The position numbers were made by a program, and so were the translations under genes. Below the pieces are notes generated by a model. That model was not told the origin of the DNA. It made no database searches and saw only the letters and a program-made list of their open reading frames with translations. This document shows positions 23,592 to 33,944 of a stretch of 64,000 nucleotides of DNA, in pieces; position 1 is the stretch's first letter, and each line of letters opens with the position of its first letter. The stretch lies in contig OZ038459.1 in NCBI GenBank assembly GCA_964036195.1, positions 9,421,206 through 9,485,205 on the forward strand, given 5' to 3'. This DNA comes from Sphaerolaimus hirsutus. Taxonomy: Eukaryota > Nematoda > Chromadorea > Monhysterida > Sphaerolaimidae.

Positions 23592-23755
23592 GGGCCAGTT
23601 CCGAAAATTGAGAAGTGAAATGGCAAAAGCGAAGTAAATTGGCAAAGGCGAAGTGAAATGGCAAGTAAATTAGCAAATGCGAAGAAAATAAAAAAAGAGT
23701 AATTTCTCTTCACTTTGACGTTTTACTTCTCACTTCTCAATTTGCGGAACTGGCA
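23592..23755. mobile_element. Class-B introner-like element
   Basis: The ends are GGCCAGTTCCGAAAATTGAG and CTCAATTTGCGGAACTGGCA with inverted GAAGTGAAATGGCAAA margins. The terminal TGCCAGTTCC (minus sense) resembles TGCCAGTCCC of class A. It is intergenic. A second copy lies in an IVNS1ABP intron at 43864-44016. Confidence 0.7.
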
Positions 23756-24070
23756 CCTGGTGTTTGAAAACTCGAATAGGGAGTCCGGCTGGTTGAGGGA
23801 GACATCAAGTGGGTTGACATTTTTATGCCTTTAGGTAAATATATTGACACTGTCTTCGGGTGCAAAGCGAAGCAGTTTTTTGATTCATGATGGTGAATAT
23901 AAGTATGGCAAAACACATGATTAAACTTCAATATTTATATTCCCCCCAAAAGAATAAGGTAATAGAATTTACCGTGCAAAAGAAAGATGAATTATAAATA
24001 TTATAGCATATAATCATATTCCGCAGACAGGTATGTATTTTCAAATGTACATATATACCTGTATATAAAT

Positions 24071-24711
24071 GAGGCGTCCAATTCTAAAAGTCGACAAGTC
24101 CAAAATATGAAAATTTCGAGTGATGCCCGGAAACGTCATCTGGGGCTACTTCCGCACATTTTTCATCATTTTTCATAAATTTTTTGACCTCACATGCCCA
24201 TATGGCATGGTGCCAAATTTGAAATTTTTTGGGAAAAATGCAAAAAATTTGGGCAAGAAGTCGACAAGTCCACTTAGTTTTTGGCTTAAAGTCGACAAGT
24301 CCATCCTCCGCATCCTTTTTTCTGGGGAAAAAACGCAAGAAATGTGATAAGTCCACTATGGGCACTATGATTTCTAAAAGTCGACAAGTGCATAAATTTC
24401 CCATAAGATGGGACCAACGCGGGCGGTAAAAATGTTCTCGCGTGCAAGAAGGCGACAAGTCCATTTCCCTCCCCAAAACAGTTTTGCTCTGACCGAATGG
24501 AATTTTATGGACACCCCATTTTTCACATATAGGTTGAGATTAGGGGCTGAAAATTTGACACTTTATTGTCAACATATGGAACTTAATGGAAAGCATGAGA
24601 GAGCCAAATTGGACACGCACCTAGGGCCTGGAATTGGGTTTGAAGCTTAAAATGCGATTTACTCAAAATCGCAATTTGTCAGACTTGTGGACTTTTAGAA
24701 TTAGACGCCTC
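24071..24711. mobile_element. TIR element, GAGGCGTCCAATTCTAAAAG ends
   Basis: GAGGCGTCCAATTCTAAAAG at the left matches the reverse complement of CTTTTAGAATTAGACGCCTC at the right. The flank is TAAAT/AAATA. The internal motif GTCGACAAGTCCA is repeated five times. Open frames within lack domains. Confidence 0.75.
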
Positions 24712-24739
24712 AAATATTTATGCACTATTTATCACCAGA

Positions 24740-24900
24740 GATTCCTGCGTTCAGAACATCACAAGCAAATACCCATCGGTCAACTGCACGAGAGCTGCCG
24801 CGCAGCGCGGTCAACTGTGCACGGCACGTGGTCCACCGCGGCGCCCAACGTCAACGGCGAGCCGAAGCCGTGCGCCGCCACCACCTGAAGCGGGTGTGAA
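24740..24900. other. GC-rich island, possible exon or pseudogene
   Basis: This GC-rich block lies between AT-rich repeats and is open on the plus strand to a TGA at about 24886. No family is recognised and no paired exon was found. It may be a fragment of a gene carried here. It is not called as a CDS. Confidence 0.25.
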
Positions 24901-25100
24901 GTTTAAATGTGCTGTACTCGGACATAAATATATATTATATTTAAAAATATCATTAAAAAATTATTTTTCTATTTATGTTTTTCCATGATTTTTCAGAGAG
25001 ATTTAGATTTCCCACAGAGTTTTAGAATGCTATGTCAACTGTCCGTCAAACAATCTAATATTATAGCTAAGTATCGAGCAAAATCTATCCAAAATCAACA

Positions 25101-28100
25101 TTAGCACACCTCCTTAAACCTCTCCTCGCTGTAGCTGACGGGCCAGAACAAGAATCTCTCATCGTGCACCGCTGGCACCCCCAGCTGATAAGCGATCATT
25201 GCCAGGAATATGTCATCGTACGGGTAATAATCCATGTATCTGGCTGCGACGGCGAAGCTTCTCGCCGTGTGGCCGTTCATCAAAATCGCACCAGCCGTTA
25301 TGTATGGCGGGTATGCGTCGAATGGGTAGTCGGCTGTAAAGGTGTTTTCTGTATACTGCGGGCCATCTAATATTTCTATATACGTTTCTGCAACATCATA
25401 GTTGTTCAAACGTATTTACGTTTACCCGAAAAATACGCATACCTGAGTACTGAGTAAAGACGTCTGTTTCCTCTGAAAAAGTTCCTGAACTCGCGTTTAC
25501 TTTTTGAAAGTATTTGAGTGCAGAAAACGTATTTCAAATTTCAGCTTTTCAAGGCATAGAAGGGAGAAGAAGGCTTAAAAAAATCAAAAAAGGGTCTGTA
25601 AACAAAAATAGCTAAAAATGGGCTAAAAGCGTATGAAAAAGTGAATTTGAAGGCAAAATGTGCAAAAAGGAATGAAATGTAGTGAAAATTCGGGCAAAAA
25701 TTACCAAAATTGCCACCTTTTACGTTTTCCGTGCGAAAAGTACGTTTTCTGTACTCAAGGGGTGAGTAAAAACACTTTACGTTTTCATATACTTTTAAAA
25801 AGTTTGGTACTTCTAACAACTCTGGTGCAAACACCGCCAAACGGTACTTTGTCATTGATTTTTTAATTCTTTTTTTAATTTTTTGTTGATGTTAAATTTC
25901 AAACTGACCCAGAGACACATAGTGCTTGTGCCAACGCAGGCGGAATGGACTAGTATCGAAGCGATATCCAGTATACACGTATTGTTTTGCATTTCGATTA
26001 GCTTCATATTTAGTAATTAGCCGTAACAAATTGGCAAAGTTTAGGAAGAAATCATCATCAATTAGCAAAAGATAATCGAAGTCTACACAGGACTCGATGA
26101 AGAGATCCAACCAGTGGAAAAGACTCAGCACCTGGAGCGATAAATTTTTAAAAAAATTGTAAAAACAGTATTCACAGTGGGCGCCACTAATTTCGTACAT
26201 TTCACCAGATCGGTTAGGAAAGGATGCGTGGAGAAAAGTTATGTCTCACCTGGTGCCGGTTCCGCAAGTGGACAAGTTAAGAGTTAAAAGTTAAGAGTTG
26301 AGTAAAAAGACAAATGGCGAGTTAAGAGTAAAGTTAAAGTTTAAGAGAAAAGTTAAAGTTTAAGAGAAAAGTTAAAATTTAAGAGAAAAGTTAAAAGTTG
26401 AGTTAAGAGTTAAAAGTTGAGTTGAGAGTTAAGAGACAAGTGGAAAATGATGGTAAAAAAATATAAAAAAATAAAAATATGAAATTGGTATCGATACGGC
26501 TGTTCGCTGGCATGATGCCAATGTTGTATGCACGTCATTTGAAAATAACGTATCCAAAAAAATTATCGCTAAAAAAAGAAAAAATCGCCGAACGTTGTTT
26601 CGAAATGGCCGTGCGGGGACAAAATATGATTGAAGATCAGCGTATCGCGCTTCTGCAACGAATGACCCATTTGTCTTTTAAATCAACTTTTAACTCATCT
26701 TTTAACCTTTAACTCAACTCTTAACATTTAACTCAACTTTTGACTCAACTTTTAACCTTTAACTCAACTCTTAACTTTTAACTCAACTTTTGACTCAACT
26801 TTTAACCTTTAACTCAACTCTTAACTTTTAACTCAACTTTTGACTCAACTTTTAACCTTTAACTCAACTCTTAACTTTTAACTCTTAACTTGTCTACTTG
26901 CGGAACTGGCCCCAGTATTTCCCCTGTACATATCCAGATGTGAATTTTTTTGATCAAATGCTGTGCCCCTGTTAATTGATGTGCCTTATTGCCCATTTTC
27001 AACTATTTTTAGGAATATAAATATATTTTAACTAGCGATTTTTCTCGTTTTTCTGCCTTCTACACCATGAAAAACATTATACATTGACGCCCGCTAATAC
27101 CCTCGACTAGTGATGTGAAAGAGCAATGGCGCTGGCGGCTGCCGTCTGGAGCTAGCGCCAAAGCAAAAGGCGCCATGGCGCTTGGCGCCATTTTGCTCTG
27201 GCGCCATTGGCGCTTGGCGCTAGGGGTCGGAAAAGCGCCATGGCGCTTGGCGCCAAAGTTCTGACGCTTTTCACATCACTACACCCGACCACCCAAGAAA
27301 AAGGTGCAGCTACTTATAAATACCAAATCTATTAGACCCCTGGTGAGAATGACCCAGTGCCTGAACTCATTTAAACACACTAGTCATCTGCGACCCCGTG
27401 TGCACGCGCATTGCTTTTCTCAGTCTTTTGATGACACTGCTCAAAACAAAATTGAAAAACTGATAAATCAGTCACTATATGTAAATATTTGAGTTTTTAA
27501 ATGTTTCTTTTAGCGGTGTCATAAATACAGTGACAAAAACAATGAACAATGGTGCTGATCATGTAAACCTGCTGCAGCCCCATGCCGTGCTAATTGACCC
27601 CGCTAGTCATCTACCCCCCCCCCCCCAATTAAGAGCATAGATGACTAGCGGGTCTAGATGGGTAGTAGGTAGGAATACATGGCTGGTGGGTCTAGATGAC
27701 TAGTAGGCCTAATCCGTGAGGAGTCTGGTAGGGGCTTAATCAGACACGCACAACAACGAAAACAACCGCACCAACTACGGAATATATTTTACGAGTGTTT
27801 TCATACCAATTAATGTCCACAAACCTTCAGCGTATTGTTGCGGTAGTTATCCCGAATATCCACCCACAGCACATCACCAAAAGTTTTTGATTCCAAAGCC
27901 AGCTGAACTCGATCGTCCACATTGGCAGGATTAGCGACGGCGAAATTGAGGTAGACACCAAATCGCTTGCCATCCAATGTGGCCATGAAATGGCTGCCGG
28001 CTCGACCCCAAGAATCGCGAATGGCAGCGCGCTGATGAGAGTTGCCGGCAGCCGACTTGACCATCACTCGCAACCAGGGGGCACTCCCAGACCCTGTAAA

Positions 28101-29232
28101 AGACCCTGTAAAGTGTAAAAGCCCTGTAAAATGTCATGTGTCATGTAAAAGACCCTGTAAAATGTCATGTGTCATGTAAAGACCTTTTAAAGTGACAAAT
28201 GTCACGTAAAGGACCCTTTTATGTGTCATGTGTATCCGAATAATATTTTATTGTATCAAAATCTTATGGTTTTGTATCCAAATATAATGTCAAAAAGTAA
28301 GATTTGGATACAAAAACATAATATTTGAATACGATAAAATAAGATTAGGATAAACATGACACTACAGGTTTTTTTTACATAACACATGACATTTTACAGG
28401 GTCTTTTACATGACACATGACATTTTACAGGGTTTTTTACATGACACATGACATTTTACAGGGTCTTTTACATGACAACTGACATTTTACAGGGTTTTTA
28501 CACTTTTCGGAGTCTTTTACAGGATCTGGGAGTGACACCAGGTCATAGTGCCATCCTTGGGTGGGCCGGTGCCGCGCTTCCGACACGCGGTCATGGTTTT
28601 GGGCTCGTGCAGCCATGTGAAGGAGTGTGGCTGCAGATGCACCGTTCCGTTGACGTTTACGGTGGATAGTTCACGCTCTACCTGGAAATTTGAATGTATC
28701 TTACTGAGATATTGAATGAAGCACGTTTGAGGTCATGGCCAACGTTTGAAACCAACATTTTCACATGTTAATCAACAACACCATTCTTTTTCACTAGAAT
28801 TAATTCTTTCTAGGATATGTAGGTAAACAGTCTCCGACTTGTATTGTCGAATATATTTTCGGTAATATTTATTTGTGCCAGCAGATATGCATGCATGCAC
28901 ACATGTCACACTGAGAAGCAGCACCCAGTCTTTTTAACATGCCCATCAATTTTTCAAGTATAGTTCAATCAAGTTACGAAAGTCGGGAGAGTGACCACCA
29001 GTCTTTTACCACAGAAAACCCCCCCGCAACAACCAAAAAAGCCACCCACCAAACTCTTCACATCCACAAAAGGCGGCCACTGAAACTTCCTAAAGGGCAC
29101 CTCGACCAGGTGGTCGACCACCCCATTAAAGTACAGCAAGCAGAGAAGGACGCACAGCGACACGATCTGCAACGGCCAGCCAGCGGACTTGAGCCAGCGC
29201 GATACACCGTGCATGGGTCTTAGTATATGCAT
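25101..29232 (-). CDS. brn: Brainiac-type beta-1,3-N-acetylglucosaminyltransferase
   Basis: Type II Golgi glycosyltransferase (GT31 family). In flies brainiac adds GlcNAc beta-1,3 to mannose of glycosphingolipids. Coding exons: 29050-29232, 28537-28681, 27825-28093, 25909-26131, 25101-25333; summed length 1053, about 350 residues (fly protein 325). A short cytoplasmic tail and membrane anchor (IVSLCVLLCLLYF) lie in exon 1. Catalytic features follow in order: VMVKSAAGN, IRDSWG, FGDVLWVDIRDNYRNNT, the metal-binding DDD of LLLIDDDFF, YVSL-DYPFDAYPPYITAGA and YPYDDIFLAMIA. All junctions agree in phase. Start: the ATG giving MHILRPMHGV; the downstream ATG (MHGV) is an alternative. Oddity: the intron 28094-28536 is a transposon copy inserted into coding sequence, adding WSGSAPW before WLRV. 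If it is not spliced as proposed, the gene is disrupted. Confidence 0.85.
25405..25832. repeat. ACGTAAACG-motif TIR element in brn intron
   Basis: The ends are GTTGTTCAAACGTATTTACG and ACTTCTAACAACTCTGG, with inverted AACGTAAAATAC-like margins. It fills most of the last intron of the brn gene (25334-25908). Confidence 0.65.
26254..26912. mobile_element. Class-C introner-like element with AGTTAAGAGTTAAA array
   Basis: The ends are TGCCGGTTCCGCAAGTGGAC and TACTTGCGGAACTGGCC, similar to the class-B ends GGCCAGTTCCG and TGCCAGCTCCGCAA. Margins are inverted arrays of AAGTTAAGAGTTAAAAGTTG. The core is about 170 bp and unique. It lies in the brn intron 26132-27824. Confidence 0.7.
27108..27281. mobile_element. 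hAT-type MITE with GGCGCCATGGCGC palindromes
   Basis: The ends are TAGTGATGTGAAA and TTTTCACATCACTA. The flanks CCCTCGAC and CACCCGAC fit an aged 8-bp duplication. It lies in the brn intron 26132-27824. A sister copy with a perfect duplication is at 29488-29776. Confidence 0.75.
28079..28536 (-). mobile_element. Class-A introner in brn coding sequence
   Basis: On the coding strand the element runs from GTCACTCCCAGATCCTGTAA to TTACAGGGTCTGGGAGTGCC and is flanked by a perfect 6-bp duplication CCTGGT (28537-28542 and 28073-28078). The brn frame on either side continues as TMTW|LRVMVKSA if the element and one duplicate are removed, so it entered an exon. Splicing that keeps the frame uses a donor exactly at the element edge (TGGT|GTCACT) and an acceptor 15 bp inside the other end (TTTTACAG|GG). 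The interior is inverted ACATGACACATGACATTTTA motifs. Confidence 0.88.
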
Positions 29233-29487
29233 AGATGTGAGTACCTCGGCTAGAGTGCGTCGCCAGTTTGAAGGGTCATAGTCCGGGCCTTCGTGGACGT
29301 GTTGAGCGTGTATGAGCGTCGCATTTTTGTCGCCGCCTTGTTTTTTTGTGCCGCCGGGGAAAGCGACGGCTGTGTACTACGACGTTTTCAGGGTGTCAAG
29401 TTTTCTTTTGTTGTTTGTGATGTGGTATCGAATGGCCAGAAAACACGGCTGTTGGATAGGTGCAACGCGGTGTGCGTATACCAGGGG
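29233..29487. promoter_or_regulatory. Probable 5' region of brn
   Basis: About 250 bp lie between the brn start codon and the hAT MITE at 29488. This is the likely 5' UTR or promoter position, but no TATA box or initiator was convincing. Confidence 0.3.
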
Positions 29488-29776
29488 TAGTGATATAAGA
29501 GCGCCATGCCGCTGGCGCCAAAGCAAAAATCGCCATGGCGCTCTTGGCGCTTAGCGCTACCATGCTGTAGCGCCACGCCCTTGAAAAGCGCCATGGTGGT
29601 ATTGGCGCTTGGCGCTATTTTCGTCTGGCACCGGGAACAAAATGCCTGGCGCTGGCGCCATGGCGCTTCTGGCACTTAGCGCCATTTTGCTCTGGCGCCA
29701 TGGGCGCTGGGGGTCGCAAAACCGCCACGGCGCTTTTGGCGCTTGGCGCCAAAGTCCGGCGCTATTCACATCACTA
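29488..29776. mobile_element. hAT-type MITE with GGCGCCATGGCGC palindromes
   Basis: The ends are TAGTGATATAAGAGCGCC and GGCGCTATTCACATCACTA, with a perfect 8-bp duplication ACCAGGGG (29480-29487 and 29777-29784). The interior is almost wholly GGCGCCA palindromes. Confidence 0.88.
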
Positions 29777-29784
29777 ACCAGGGG

Positions 29785-32700
29785 TCAGGCAGTTTCGGCT
29801 TTGGTCAACATTCCTAAGCTGATAGATCTATTTTATACACATTTGAGCTTTGTTTTAGACATCGGAAAAAGGGGCCCGTCAATTAGTGTTGATGCAGATC
29901 AAAGATGACGTTTTCTAAATAGATTTATCAGTCTCAGAAATTTCGGTTGTCAACTAGTTAGTGTGCGCAGGTACATCGCCCCTATCCGGCAACCAAAACG
30001 AAATACTTTACATTGGTCAGTATTTACTTGCGTTGGCTGCATGCTAACTGCATGTCCTCGCTTTACAGCAGTATTTCGCACATTGTCATCAGTGAATGCA
30101 TAAAAATAAATAATACTCCACTGGATTGTTCGATATTATAGTGTAGCCTTGACGCTATCTGAGTGTAAATATTGACTTACACTGATAAGAAATGACTGTT
30201 CATTGTAGCGGACACAAACTCAGAAATCATCTTCATTTGGGACAATGTCCGCCGATTTTTGTGAAGTAGGCGGACATTTTTTATGAAGGACACAAGACAC
30301 AACAGATGGGTGTAGAAAAGAACGTTGAGGAAATAGACAACGCGACTCCCGGTGAAATAACCACCGGTCACCTATGAAAGGAAAGAATAAGAAAATAGTT
30401 GTAAAAATCCGAAGAGCGATTGTCATCAATGAATTTTCTACAACCGAGGCACATTAAAATACTCAGAATCATATTTACATAAATAGCTCATGATAATGCG
30501 ATATAAATGTGGGTAAACCATCCTATAAACGGAAAAGTAGTCTCCTAGACAGTTCAATATTTATACTCGCTCAGTGAAAATTCGTAGAGGTTTGACATGA
30601 CAAAAACTTTATGACAAAAATTACGGGTAAAGAAAAGCCTAATTTTTTTCTTCAAAAAATGCCCCATTGTGTAGCGACACCAATAAAATTTTCAATCTCC
30701 CATAACAAAGACGTACGCGGGGGAGGGGGGGCGGCCACCTCCCTCTTCTAGGACCAAACAAAAGATAGCCGAAAATGGCGATTTTGAAGACAGCTATCAA
30801 AATTTTTGCGCGCAAGCACCCATTTCGCCACCCCCACGAAAGATGCTTGTATTTACATATTCATGTTTTATGAGTATAAACAAAACTACAAATGTACTCT
30901 AAGTTGTGCTCAGTACAATAAATTTAAGCATAAACTCATATACATAGTAGACCTTGGCGTTAGCACCTGCGCCAATGCGACCATGGCGTGGCGCCAACAA
31001 TTGGCGCCAGAGCCATGACTCCGTCCCTTATTATAGAAATATAAATTTTATGGAAGGTGGCGTTCGCCGAGCCCGTATAACACCCCCCCCCCCGCTCGAA
31101 AATCCTGCGTACATCTCTGCCCCAAAAATAATAGAGTTTGATAGTTTCTCAAGAGAAGAAATCACATCGGATGGGCTACATGCATTGCGCGGATAAATAT
31201 TTACCTAAATGATAAGTCAGACACTTGCCGATTTGCTCGAAAATTATCACGGAGAATTCTTCTTTCGGCACAAATATTTTCTAGCAGAGAACTTTTCAAG
31301 GGGGGGGGTAATTATTTGGTCAAGGGAAACTATTCAAGGGGAAATTTTCAAGCATTTTCTATCAACTCATTTCACGAGATATCCACAATGAGTGAAAGGG
31401 TAAAATCGATAGTGAAAGATATATGCCGACCGCATTTCATCTTTTGTAAAGTCAATTAGCTTCCAGTCATTTTTATTCCATTTCCCGATACTTTTGTCGG
31501 ATTTAAACAGCTTGCTAAAGAACCACAAAATCAGGTGACCAAAAATTTTAGATTAAAAAACGGACCGGCGGAGCTAATTTACTCAATGTGCTTATTACCT
31601 TAGGAGCGAATCAACCCACAAAAAGCTGATCAAATAAATAAATTTATGATACATGCGCATATCGTATTTAAATATTAAAATTGGAAAGCGTATGCCGTTC
31701 GCATTGAACACCGCTATCGACAGTTACGGGGACATGTATTACCATAAAACCTTGAACAGAACATTGAAAACCAATGCCTTCAATTTAACACAGATAAACG
31801 AATATCTTCCCGACAAAATAACAATGAATTTGTATAAAAATACTAAATATTTACGCTGAAAAGCTGAACGGTGCAATATGCAACTGATTTGGATAAACAA
31901 AACACTCGAAATGGGTACTCAAAATGAAAATCACCACCAAAAAATGCGAACTCTAGAAACGTTTCTAAAAGACTAAATACTACGATTTGATCCAACGATA
32001 AATATCACCAAATGCACCAAAACTTCCAGATATTGATAAAAAAGTAAAAGTTGTGCACAGAAACTTGACTCGGCTCAACTTGAAATTGTTCTCAACAAAT
32101 ACTTCTTTCACTTTGAAGGTAATTGGTCCCATTTCAATTTGAAACTTGAACAAAATTCATCTATAAAAGAGCCTTCGGATGAACCTTCAACAGAAAAAAA
32201 TCACACTGTAAACCCTGGATTAGTTCCCCCTGTCAGATAGATGCCGAAAGAAATATCCCTCGAATAGCCCCCCCCCCCCCCCCCCCGATTTCGATAGCGA
32301 TCGGTGTGAAAGATACTGTACGACTTGAAATTTAGCTGAGCTAAACACTACAAAAAAAGCAGTAGACAAAACGAGAAAAGCTACATCGCAATATGTAGTC
32401 TGATTCACTGAATTCTGTGCAATGATATTTAGAATGGAAAGTCCTCTTTTTACAGCTGGGTGTATGTTTATTGTGTATCCACATATTTAGGTACCTATTT
32501 TGTTTTCTGGGTCCGCAATTTTCACTTTAAGTGTCTTGGCATTTCCCCAAATGCTTTTACTTAGTCTTACTCGCCGTTAAAATTCCAGTTGGCTTTACTT
32601 AAATCGAAAAAATATCTCATATGTAGAAAGATTGGTCGAGAGCTCGGAAAAAATCACTCGCCAATCAGACGCAGTCAAATATTCGGGTTTTTTAATCAAC

Positions 32701-32848
32701 GAAATAATTCAAAGAATCGATTTGCGGCGCATCAGAAACCGCAGGTCAACGAATAAAATCGAAAACGAGTGCGAAAGTCGCGCGCAGCTCATCTGCTGTG
32801 TCTGAGTCGCTGGATAAACTCGTAAAATATCGTGCCACATATTCCATT
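29785..32848. other. Intergenic, repeat-rich; no gene recognised
   Basis: This contains degenerate GGCGCCA palindrome repeats (near 30955-31015), G/C-run fragments related to the TACCGTATT MITEs (31080-31330 and 32230-32290) and AT-rich sequence. The open frames at 30177-30429 and 31653-31859 have no identifiable domain or splice partners. Confidence 0.5.
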
Positions 32849-33261
32849 TACCGTATTACCTCGAAATACCTCCATGGGGGTTTATTATTTCGCCAGCAAA
32901 ATTTGAGGGGGAGTTAATGCGGGGGGGGGGGGCTTATTCGAGGGGGGGGGAGTATTATTTCGTCAGAAATTTTCGTAAGGATCGTAGTAAATAGTAGGTA
33001 TTTGCATATCCAAAACAGGTAATAAATGTGTCCAGACAGGATATATTTGGACATAAAATCGCAGATAGCTACACAAACTATTCTATGCTGCAATGCAAAT
33101 TAGCAGTAATAAATACATCATGTACATTGCATACATGATTTACATCATTTCGGAGGGGGTGTATTTCGAGGGGGTTATTATTTTCCCAGCCTATTTTGAG
33201 GGAGGGGGGTTAATTCGAGGGGGGGGGGGTTAATTCAAGGGGGCAATTCGAGGTAATACGG
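32849..33261. mobile_element. TACCGTATT-family MITE
   Basis: The ends are TACCGTATTACCTCGAAATA and AATTCGAGGTAATACGG with G-run margins. It is close to the 8210 copy in its ATTACCT variant end. Confidence 0.75.
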
Positions 33262-33944
33262 CACCTATTTCATGCATAGGTAAGATGTTAGTCACTGTAT
33301 CTATCAATCAAATACATTCGAAATCACAGGCTGACGCCGCTTTTTCGGTGTAGCGAAATAACGCGCACAGAGCACGCCAAAGTGTGAGAAATCACTAAAA
33401 ACTGGTTCGGTGACTAATTGCGATTTGCCAATCGACAAATGCAAACGTACAAACGTTTGGTGCAAAAACGCTGGACGAACAGAGTTAGACAAATGCTGTG
33501 TATTCACGCGGACAAACACACTTAAAGTACTTAAATGAAGGTATTTACGTACTACGTAATGCGCACACGATAGTACCTATGCATTGTTTGTCCAGCGCAT
33601 TCACGAGAGCCAAACAAGTGCAAGTGTCACGCAGTTGCCACGAACGACCTGGGCACTGGGCGCGGCCGCGCGCACACACATCTCACTTTTATATTCAAAT
33701 AGCGCGGATGAACAGAAATTCACTTTCATCGTGTTATGCAGCGACGACAGAAGGGAATACGGTGAAAAAATGATCAAAAAGTTTTTTTAAAGAAGTTCAA
33801 TTGATGTACAAAAAGTCCGTAACCTGCATAAGAGCGACAGACAGAAACACACGAGTGACGACAAAAAATCTTCACCAAAAGTACCGTAATCGCGCAGAGT
33901 ACCGTAATCCGCAGTAGGCCGATAACACTCTACCGAATCCGTGG
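33262..33944. other. 3' flank of IVNS1ABP gene
   Basis: This region lies downstream of the last IVNS1ABP exon and may hold its 3' UTR. No gene was recognised; the frames at 33304-33790 lack domains. Confidence 0.35.

Noticed and set aside
24634..24888. Plus-strand 84-codon frame with a GC-rich end as a gene
   Set aside because: Most of it lies in the right arm of a TIR element and no partner exon or family was found; kept only as a GC-rich island.
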